DNA from: Piliocolobus tephrosceles
Taxonomy: Eukaryota > Chordata > Mammalia > Primates > Cercopithecidae
Length of the DNA: 64,000 nt
NCBI RefSeq assembly: GCF_002776525.5
Contig: NC_045436.1
Location: 162,930,519 to 162,994,518, forward strand
Direction: 5' to 3'
Positions within the stretch are counted from its first letter, which is position 1, and each line of letters begins with the position of its first letter. The notes beneath the pieces were generated by a model. That model was not told where the DNA came from. It did not search any database and saw only the letters and a list, made by a program, of their open reading frames with translations. A program made the translations under genes and the position numbers. This document shows, one piece after another, positions 55,621 through 64,000 of this stretch.

Positions 55621-58002
55621 GAAAAAATAAATAAAAGGAAAGTAGCGAAGGGAAAGATAAGAATTAAATAAAATGTCCTACTTTAAACCTACCTACCTCA
55701 GTATCAAATGAACAATGTATTTGTTAATGTGCCCCACTTTCTTTCTCTGCAATTTTAATCAAGTCCAGAATGATACTTAGGAGATTAAATTACCACCCAC
55801 AAGACCTTGATTTATCCAGGGAAAAATGGACTGTTGGAGCCTCTATCGCCTGAACAGAACAGACAAGCCAATTCTTGCCTTGAAAAAAAAGTCAACAGGT
55901 AGAGGCATAACAAAGGTCATATATTATGAGGCTGCAGATGGAAATTCTGCCCCAGCAGTTACATTGACACAGTTATTACTGTTATTACAGCTAAACATCC
56001 TCATTCTGCTGACATTATTAACCAAGACAAACGTGGCCCTGCAGCTTTATTTCATGGGGCAGATCACCTATTAAACTAAGAACAATATCATTGTCTTTTG
56101 CAGCACTTCCAAAATTGTTTCCTGCCTCTAAGAGGTTTCCTGGGCTTTTTTCCCTTACCATCAAAACAGACACCATCCATCTCCTATATGCTGTTATATG
56201 GCCAAATTCTGTTTTGCATTTCCCAGTTTATTCCCGCAATACTCACTCAGGTAAGAGGCATGCAACAGTTGTAAAATGAAATCATCAGCATGCTCTCTAG
56301 CAATCTCATTTAGATATGTACAGAGTCAATCAGTCCCTTAGGAAGCCCAAAATTTATCAGGCTATTTTTTCCCTCTGCCCAAAAATGCATGCATCAGGAT
56401 CTATTAGTGAAATTTATCACAGAACTTGAGAGTGCTCCCTTAATCTGGAGAAAGAGACCAACTCTCAGAGAGGGTGAGTGATCCAACCAAGATTATGTGA
56501 ATATATGTGACTGGACAAAGACTAAAACTGAGGAACATAAACATATTTTCACCTGTTTATCTAGGGGAAATGGCTACTCTTTTTGAAACAAGAATGCATA
56601 TCATTATTTGCTATGTGGGTGATGAACCAAAACTGAAACACCTTTATTGATCTTATGAGTTGGGCTGATTTTTGAATGACAATTTTCTTCATTTAATTAT
56701 ACCTTTCTTACCTCAATTAATTTGCTAAGTAATGTAAATATCGTTTCCATACTCCATGTGCCTTGGATTTATTTCAATCTGATAATTTTCCCTTCTTGTC
56801 AAAAGGGGGAAAAAAACCCTGTAAGCATTGATGCCCCTAGAACTGACATTACTGACTCTTTTTTTTTTATGGAGTATTAGGTACATTGTGTAATTTATAA
56901 ATATAAACTCAGACAGAAATAATTATGGTACTCATTCAACAGCATCCTCTGTTCTCTTGTGAATGGTAACCTCAACATTCAGGGTCCGATAAGAAGTTCG
57001 GGACAATGTGAACCTCAAGAAAAAAGAAATAGCTTTTAGGTTTTGTGAGACTTCAAATAAGTCTGTCCAAGGAGATTTGCCATATGGTTTGGGCTTTTGC
57101 ATGCCTTCTCTTGAATTTTCTTCTCTAATAAAGTACGCCGACGTGTCGCTGTTGAACAACAACAAAATAGCAGGACTCAATGTTCCAATGGCATCAAGGT
57201 CAAGAGCCTGACCTGCGAGGGCCTCTGTGGTCTGTCTCTCCCGTGGCCTCCACTCTCACGGCCAACCTGGCCGATGGCAGAAGAGATGAGTGGAGGCAGA
57301 GGCCTGTTGTCTCGGTGGTTTCTCTGGTCTGTGGGCAGTCGGACTGATCCAGGGCCAGACCTGGCTCCCCAGCTCTTTGCCTTTTGGCAACCAGCCACCT
57401 GGAGTCTGTTCAAATGAACAAGCTGCCTTTTCTTCCTACATATTGGTTTCTCCTCCATTTGAAAACAAAACTCTTCCCCATCTGCTTGCTTCTGGGATCA
57501 CCATAATTGCATGGAGGATAATTGGCGGCAACTCAATCTGAGGAAAACCCTGTTGATTCGAAGCACAGTCTCAATAAACGTTTGTGTTTCATCATTTAGC
57601 TAAATGGAGCCTGCATCCCAGCCAGCTCTGCTAATGCAAAAGTGGAAATTAATAGGAGGCATATGAGAAGGAGGGGAAGCACTGAACAATGCTCTGCCAT
57701 GACCCCGTTGTTTCTAAGGAACCTCTATTATCAGGGGATCCATTGATTTGTCTGGATCATGTCGCCAAAACTCATAAAACACCAAAGTAAATGATGCACC
57801 CCTAAAACCAATGGGACTGCCAAGAGTAGGGCCATTTTCCTAACTCTGTGTACTAAGCTATGGTTCTGGATCTGAGAACTGAGCCAGTCAACCCCCAAAC
57901 AAAGGAAGAAAGCATTGCTTCGATACCTAACATTTGCCTTCTAAAATGGTCATTGCCTGCCATGAAAGAAGCCACTAGCTTTTCTACACAATCTGTGAGC
58001 AG
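55621..58002. other. Repeat-poor block, 2.4 kb; candidate conserved noncoding DNA
   Basis: The largest stretch with essentially no repeat I can name; only a weak inverted MIR-like patch near 56450-56540. It has higher GC and some CpG at 57135-57380. Short ORFs, including 57177-57458 on the minus strand, lack recognisable domains or splice context. Confidence 0.45.
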
Positions 58003-58256
58003 AGAGCATTGAAGCAAGAGAACAAACTTGTCATTTGCATACCTTGGTTCGAGTCCTGCCTCTGATACTTATTAGTTATGTAACCTTGAGCATATCCTTC
58101 AATCAGTCTCAGCTTTAGTGTCTCATCTCCGACATGGGGATGAAGAATCATTTCTAACTCATAGGGTTGCTGCTAATAAGATTATTTATGTAAGGAGCAG
58201 ATCAAAACCTGATGCATAGTCAGCTCTGGAAAACTCGGCTATTATCACTTATGAAG
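58003..58256 (+). mobile_element. MIR, near full length
   Basis: TTGGTTCGAGTCCTGCCTCT head, GTTATGTAACCTTGAGCATA core and GGGTTGCTGCTAATAAGATT tail. Confidence 0.88.
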
Positions 58257-58259
58257 TTG

Positions 58260-58950
58260 GTGTTTATTCAACCAACCTTTACTGAGCATTTACTATCTAG
58301 AAGACATTGAATTATATGTTGGAAATATCACAAAGAAAAATACGGACAAAGTTTTTGCCCTCACAGTCTTAGAGACTTATAAAGGAGACAGACAATAAAC
58401 AAAAAAATATTGTAAACAACATAATTTGAAATAGTGACAATTTCTATGATGAAAATAAAAACAAGTAGATTGGGTAGAGAGGGGCTATGGTGATGCTACT
58501 ACTTGAGACAGATTATTCAGGGAAGGCCTTTCTAAGGAAGGAATTTCTGAGCTGCCACCTGAATGCTTAAGCATAGAAAAAACTAGTACAAAGGCCCAGT
58601 AATGGACATGGTCTTGCCATATTCAAGGAAAAAAATGAAAACCAGGGAGGTTGTCACATAATGGACAAAGGGCAAACAAGACATGAGATGAAGTCAGAGG
58701 GATTGCAGGACTTTGTGGTTCAAGGTACGAATTCTTTTGAGTGCAATTGAAGGCTCTGAAAAGAACTGTTGTCATGTGATTTACATGTTTAAATGCTCAG
58801 TCAAGCTGCTTCGCAAACCGACAGGTAAGGGCAAGAGCAGAAGCTCCCACAGGAGCTGATGCAGTGGGTTCAATGAAAGATGACGGTGACTTTGACTAGA
58901 ATGGTAGCAGTGGAGATGCGGAGAGGTGGGCAACATTCAAACCATACACC
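58260..58950 (-). mobile_element. L2 3' end, antisense, about 690 bp
   Basis: TTTACTGAGCATTTACTATC, GGAGACAGACAATAAACAAA, TTATTCAGGGAAGGCCTTTC and ATGGTAGCAGTGGAGATGCG give one of the best-kept L2 copies here. Confidence 0.95.
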
Positions 58951-59099
58951 ATTTTGGCTACATAAATCAGCTCGGCACATGTGTACTTTCACTGATCTGA
59001 TTAAGTTTTCGTGTCAAACCCAGAGTCCACCTGTACAGCAACATACAGGGTTAAAATGAATTCTGTTCCAAGGACTTCTTTTCACTCTGCCAGGCTGGT
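58951..59099. other. Short unassigned gap
   Basis: Nothing recognised. Confidence 0.35.
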
Positions 59100-59302
59100 A
59101 GGGTGGGGTAGTGGAAAGTTCCCTGAACTTTTAGTCAAAAGAACTGAGAATGAGCTGGGCTCTGCCATCCACCAGCTGTGTCACTTTGATCAGGTCACTC
59201 AACGTGCAGCCTCAGTTACCTCATCTGTAAAATACAGGGGTTCTTACCAAACTCATGGAATCGTCAAGATAATGTACGTGAAAACTGTTCTGTGAACTTC
59301 AA
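59100..59302 (+). mobile_element. MIR
   Basis: TCCACCAGCTGTGTCACTTT and CTCAGTTACCTCATCTGTAA mark the core. Confidence 0.85.
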
Positions 59303-59410
59303 CATTATATTGGAATGTGAGGAAGTATTTCTAAACAGAGAGCTGGAACAGATGCTTCTGCTGTTCTTGATGTCCCCAGCCCAACCATAAGGGCCAACCG
59401 GACGGCATCC

Positions 59411-60160
59411 TGAGTTTCTATATGAGTTTCCTATAGCCATGGTAACAAATTTCACAATTCTCTGACAGTTCTGGAAGCTATAATCCCAATATTGAGATGT
59501 GAACAGAACCAAGCTCCTTCCAAAGCCTCTAGGGAAGAATCCTTCCTTGCCTCTTGGAGTTTCCATTAGTCCCAGGTGTTCCCTGGCTTTCAGTAGCGTG
59601 ACTCCGGCATTGCCGCCATTTTCCCATGGCCACCTTCCTCTGTGTCTGTGTGTCTCTGTAGCCTCACCTGACATTCCTCTTTCTGTTTCTCTGGTTTCTC
59701 TTCTTATAAGGACAACAGTTATATTGGATTAGGGCCCACCTTAATTGAGGATGATCTCATCTTCACTTGATTACATCTGTGATCCTATTTCTAAATAAGG
59801 GTACCAAATACCAAAAGTAAGGACTTTGGCCAGGCACATTGGCTCATGCCTGTAATCTCAGCTCTTTGGGAAGCTGAGGCAGGCAGATCACTTGAGTTCA
59901 GGAGTTTAGAGACCAGACTGGACAACATGGCAAAACCCATCTCCACAAAAAATACAAAATTTAACCAGGCAGGGTGGCATGCAGCTGTAGTCCTAGCTAC
60001 TCAGGAAGCTGAGATTGCAGTCAGCCAACAGCGTGCCACTACACTCCATCTGGGGTGACAGAGTGAGACCCTGTATCAAAAAAAAAAAAAAAAAATTAGG
60101 ACTTTAACATTTATCTTTGGGCAGGACACACACAAAAGAAATATTCAGATCTAGACTGCC
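59411..60160 (-). mobile_element. MLT1-type LTR, antisense, split by an Alu
   Basis: TTATAAGGACAACAGTTATA and TTGGATTAGGGCCCACCTTA lie before the Alu. ACATTTATCTTTGGGCAGGA continues the LTR after it (60110). Confidence 0.85.
59828..60096 (+). mobile_element. Alu inside the MLT1 LTR
   Basis: GGCCAGGCACATTGGCTCAT to an A18 tail, with a deletion of part of the right monomer. Flanking AAGTAAGGACTTT and AAATTAGGACTTT form a near-exact TSD. Confidence 0.94.
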
Positions 60161-61284
60161 TTAGTGTCTTGCTAAACAGAAGAGCAATAACCAGTTTTAA
60201 GTTTCAGGAGGTGTCTTGGCAAGAGGGCAAAATCAAGAATCCAAAGGATAGAATCATAAGGAGATGGGATGAGATGGGCTAAGCATTATGTTAAAACCAA
60301 AAATTAAGCTGGAGCCATCTGGTGGCCCCAGGCAGGGAGGTTCAAGGTGGAAGAAATATGGAAAAGAGAGAACAGAGAACAAGTCAGCATTGTTATTGGG
60401 AAAGAAAGCATTAAACTGGTACAACTGGAAATTAAACTGGTACAACTGGGAGCAGTGAGGGCAGCTGTAGAGTTGTTGGCACATACAATGGATACTGCCT
60501 GGGCATTTCATTTGCCTGGCAAAGAGTAGGTTGCCCAACAAGAAACAAAGAAAACGATTCGAAGAAAGCAGGTTTCATGTTCTGCAGGTCCTTAATTGAG
60601 CACAGGTGGAAGCCCTAAAGAAATTAGGCTGTAAGTGACTCTAAATCTTACGTGTGTTTGACGGTGGCTTAGGCTGGCAGGTAGCCATGTTCCCAGGCAG
60701 ACAAATTGAAGAATAAAAAGTACCTTCTTCTGTTGAGTTCCTTTTTTGTTTGTTTTAATAAAACTTCAATTTAAACCTTTCATTAATATATACTTAATTT
60801 TACAAAACAGAGATAGTAAGTAACAATTCCAACTTCTTCACAGTTTTCTTCCTTAGCTAGGGGAGGGACTCTAATCCTGGGATTGATCAGGTACATTAAA
60901 AAAAAATACTCAAATGGAGCTTTGTGGGATGTCATCTGAAAGAAATTAATTCAAAGAATGCTGAATTTTATGTAGACAGGAAATCATCAGAATATGCTCT
61001 TTCCACAAGAAATCATAGTGGCTTCCAGGGATCAAAGCAGTGGGCAAAACATTATCCTAGAGTTGGTGAAATGAAATGCGGACTTTGAATCCATGAAGCG
61101 GAACTGACAGTACTTCTTTCGTGGCATCATGTATTGCCATGTGAATTTTACACTATTTCACTCACGTGTGTCATATAAAACCACATTAGCACACATGTAT
61201 TAGCACCAACACTGTGCTACACTCTTAGAGATGTATGAATATGTTAACATAGTTGTGTGTCTCCGAGTTTATATATTTATTCAT
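60161..61284. other. No gene or recognisable repeat (1.1 kb)
   Basis: Unique-looking. Contains a 21-bp tandem duplication (60410-60449, unit ATTAAACTGGTACAACTGG plus AA) and a CTCF-like motif at 60311-60330. Confidence 0.45.
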
Positions 61285-61530
61285 CTAGCACTCACACTAG
61301 ACTGAAAGCCCCCCAATCAGGGGCTGTCTTTCATCTCCGTATCTGTGGACCATCGTGTAATCATGGCCCCCAAAAATATATGTATCTCAGATACAAATAG
61401 CTCACTTTTCCTTAAATCTATGAGAAAAAACTCTCTGGGTGAGTGACATTTGAACAGAGGCTTGACAGAAGAATAGAAGGACATTCTAAGCAGGGAAAAG
61501 GAAAGCATGACAGTAGGGAGTCATTCAGAA
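61285..61530. repeat. Weak L2 fragments, sense then antisense
   Basis: ACACTAGACTGAAAGCCCCC (61287) fits L2 in sense. GAGTGACATTTGAACAGAGG (61440) fits inverted L2. Confidence 0.45.
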
Positions 61531-62060
61531 AAAAATTAGAAAATGACAATTTTGATGTTAAGTTCAAGAAGTTAGCTGGTGCCATATGGTGGCCCCAAGA
61601 GAGTGATCCCAACCCTCCTTTCCAGAATTCACTGTCAATTAGGGTTTAATCTAGGAAGAGAAATAACACCAGGTATTTCAGTCGGGAAGATATTTAATAT
61701 AGGTAATTGGGAGCTTAGAGAATTTCAAGAGCTTCTAGAAGAGATAGTTCCAGGCTGATCCTCCAGGAACAGCTGGATCAGCATAGACCTGAGCCACTAG
61801 GAAAGCTACTGCATTAGAGATCACTAGGACTGTGCCAGGATCAAGAAGCCACTTGTATCTGCTGTCCCAGAATAACGGCCTCCAGATGCCCAGGAAGCTG
61901 ACAGTGGACAGTGAGTGCAGCTGCAGAAACATCTACCTATCCATGCCCTTGGTCCAAGAGGAAGGGCAGAAAGATGCCCTCCACTTCATTGGCACCTCCC
62001 AGATATTGCAGAGAACCACTCATTGGCGGAAGCTAATTCAAATCCAGAGCCCTATCTAGA
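61531..62060. other. Unresolved ancient-repeat-like block
   Basis: GATATTTAATATAGGTAATTGGG and the CACTCATTGGCGGAAGC end recall a common old mammalian repeat. Family unknown. No gene. Confidence 0.35.
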
Positions 62061-62361
62061 AAGAATTCCAAGACACGCAGTTTAAGATAGTTTTCACCTT
62101 TTTAATGTCTCCAACTAGAAATTATTCAAGCCAAAATATCCACAAAACTATATTACAGTATTAAAGTGAAGATGATAAATGTGATGGTTTGGGAATTTTT
62201 GCCTGGCTGCTGTATGCACGAGGAACTAACCAGAGTCTGAAACAAAGAAACCATTGTAAACAAATAAAAAAGTTTTAATTTATATTGTCAATAAATATTA
62301 AATATTAATCAGATATTTTATTAGTTACCAAAAATGTTGTTTTAATATTTTTCCTGCTTTG

Positions 62362-62363
<2 letters not shown>
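62061..62363. other. No gene; AT-rich unique sequence
   Basis: Nothing recognised. Confidence 0.4.

Positions 62364-62397
<34 letters not shown>
62364..62397. repeat. (GT)17 microsatellite
   Basis: Pure GT dinucleotides. Confidence 0.97.
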
Positions 62398-62400
<3 letters not shown>

Positions 62401-62904
62401 AAGAAAACTGCTTTATGACTGATAAGGGCATTTATCAGTAGGGAACAATGAAATACAGATAAGGAAAAAGCATCTGTCAGCTCAGAAAGGCTGCCCACAG
62501 TTGTCATCTTATACTGTGCCTTGCTGAATCCTGGAGCCATCCATGGGATTTCTTGAATTAGTCTGGCATTTAAATATTAGCTGCAGTTTTAGGTCAAGCA
62601 ATGGTTTACATTTCTGTGGGGTTTGTTCAATGTGGTGCTTTTTGGTTTGGGTATTTGTGAACTGTCATTGTAATTGTGCATCTAATTTGATGTGACTTCA
62701 GTATGTACCTTATGCTAAAGCCACCCAAGCAGCTTTCAGAATCCCTTATTAGTTTAGGGGAAAAAAATTCTCCATTTAAAAAAAGAAATAAAAATGGCCA
62801 CATTAGCAGTGAAGCTTTCAAGATTTGTGACTGTGAGAAAACAAAGTGTCAATCACTTTATGGCTACTAACGAAGCTTCTCTCTAATGCACCATTAAGGC
62901 AGCA
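62398..62904. other. Repeat-poor unique sequence, 0.5 kb
   Basis: No repeat, gene or ORF of note; has TAATT and GCTGCAG motifs. Confidence 0.4.
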
Positions 62905-63045
62905 AAGATGTACGTATTCAAATTGAGCCTGATCCCAGTTCTGTTCTTTATGAGCTGTGTGACCTTGGGCTAGTTATTTAACAGCTCTAAATCTCAGTTT
63001 CCTCATCTGTGAAATGGATACTTGATAAAGTGGTTGAAGAACTTC
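62905..63045 (+). mobile_element. MIR with well-kept core
   Basis: GAGCTGTGTGACCTTGGGCT and CTCAGTTTCCTCATCTGTGA are perfect or nearly perfect core boxes. Confidence 0.92.
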
Positions 63046-63065
63046 ATAAGATATATAATTTCTGG

Positions 63066-63207
63066 GTCCAGGCACAGTAGCTCATGCCTGTAATCCCAGC
63101 ACTTTGGAAGGCTGAGGCAGGTGGACTGCTTGAACCCAGGGGTTCAAGACCAGCCTGTGCAACATAGCAAGGCTCTCTCTCTAAAAAACAAATAATAATT
63201 TTAAAAA
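63066..63207 (+). mobile_element. Free left Alu monomer (FLAM-like)
   Basis: A single left monomer (CAGGCACAGTAGCTCATGCC onward) ends in an A-rich tail with no right monomer. TATAATTTCTGG upstream and AAAATTTCTGG downstream look like a TSD, so it is a complete insertion. Confidence 0.85.
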
Positions 63208-63247
63208 AGATAAAATTTCTGGCATATGGTACAGTTCTAAAAGATGT

Positions 63248-63251
<4 letters not shown>

Positions 63252-63278
<27 letters not shown>

Positions 63279-63289
63279 GCTCTCTCTCT
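63252..63289. repeat. (TC)n microsatellite
   Basis: TC dinucleotides with one GC interruption. Confidence 0.95.
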
Positions 63290-63319
63290 TTCACATTTTC
63301 TACTCAACGGTATGTTTAA

Positions 63320-63425
63320 GGAGCATACCTTCTGTCTCCTCATTCCTTGTACCTATGTGTTTACCTGGCACATAGTAGGTTCTCAGTAACTGGCTTTTTT
63401 TGATAATTAATTAATGCCAGGATGG
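63320..63425 (+). repeat. L2 3' end
   Basis: ACCTGGCACATAGTAGGTTC is the conserved L2/MIR 3' end. Confidence 0.65.
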
Positions 63426-64000
63426 GTTGATGAATTGATGGATGCATGGATTGTTCATAACAGCCACTCTTACTATGATCTATTGCTGGATGATCACCTG
63501 GGCTGTGCTTACATCTCTGTAATGCCGTGGTGAGGTTACACTGCACACACTAGCTGATGCTATGCAGTAAAAGCAACGGTCATTTTCATTCCTGACTAAA
63601 ACCGAGCAGGACCCTCCCTCTCACCGCCATGGGAGACTTGACTTGCAGTTGAGGACCCAGGAGTAATTGCCCTTTCCAAGGGGCTTATTTCACAGTCGAT
63701 TATGCAGTGGCAGCCCCAGACATACCATTTTAAACATGGATAGCATGTCCTTGAAGAGCCCAATTGCTTTGACAAGATGCAGTCACTCAAAATATTAAAT
63801 ATCACTCAATCTTCAAAGCAACTTATCATATCAGCTCGCCCCTCCTGTGGCAGGATTTGCCATTGTCACAACATAAAATAAAACAAAAATAGCCTGACTT
63901 AAATGCTAGGCTTGGAGATGCAATCAGTCAATTACTGAGCCACAGTATCCACAGTGCCAGACACTACCAAGGAAACATCATTTGGTGAAAAGCTCAGACA
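63426..64000. other. No gene or recognisable repeat to the right edge
   Basis: Unique-looking sequence, possibly the start of another repeat-poor block. Confidence 0.4.

Noticed and set aside
57120..57380. Possible CpG island
   Set aside because: CpG is raised locally but the stretch is short and not GC-rich enough by eye to call an island.

Overview
The window is primate nuclear DNA with the look of an intergenic or intronic region. It is an AT-rich mosaic of LINE-1, Alu, L2, MIR, ERV/MaLR LTRs and DNA-transposon fossils separated by unique sequence. I found no tRNA, rRNA, snRNA, CRISPR array or bacterial-type feature, and no exon of a host protein-coding gene. The only reading frame I can support as genuinely coding-derived is the C-terminal 389 codons of an L1 ORF2 at the left edge (1-1170). 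Almost all other ORFs of 60-140 codons lie inside Alu, L1 or simple repeats or are unrecognised chance frames.

Species clue: the youngest L1 copies (1-1441, 18460-18642, 31802-31909) share a 3' UTR unlike the human and ape L1PA2/L1Hs form. The first two carry a diverged 18-bp tandem duplication and the third begins in its second unit. From memory of macaque and baboon L1s this suggests an Old World monkey. That is inference; the sequence itself shows only that these are young and alike.

Layout. 1-10 kb: the young L1, an older L1 tail with target-site duplication (TSD, 3751-3939), three Alus, MER5A, MIR/L2 scraps and an L1M tail. 9.8-12.5 kb: a THE1/MST LTR, then an ancient L2-type LINE (10240-12545) split by a 695-bp antisense LTR (10868-11562). 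That LTR has an exact 6-bp TSD and an internal minisatellite of eight units. 12.5-24.5 kb: many MIR and L2 fragments, a second LTR with TATA and poly-A signals (17642-18070), the second young L1 with a perfect 13-bp TSD, MER58-like and MER2 DNA transposons, and a THE1 LTR. 24.5-26.3 kb: a three-level nest (Alu in L1P in L1M). 26.3-37 kb: an LTR, MLT1, two L1P fragments, an Alu with a perfect 16-bp TSD and a pair of abutting perfect palindromes (32352-32396). 37-52.8 kb: mostly unique sequence with MST/MLT1 LTRs, two Alus, an MIR inverted pair and L1M pieces. 52.8-64 kb: a THE1 LTR with exact TSD, repeat-poor blocks (notably 55.6-58.0 kb), a long L2, an MLT1 split by an Alu, a free Alu left monomer and microsatellites.

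The elements do not form a pathway. What they give is a layered history: L2/MIR oldest, then hAT and Tigger transposons and MaLR/ERV LTRs, then L1P and Alu, then lineage-specific L1. Many calls rest on remembered consensus patterns, so family-level names are safer than subfamily names. I did not find an undescribed biological system. The most unusual items are the LTR-embedded minisatellite, the twin palindromes, the 88-bp L2-like insertion inside a MIR, and the repeat-poor blocks that may be conserved regulatory DNA.
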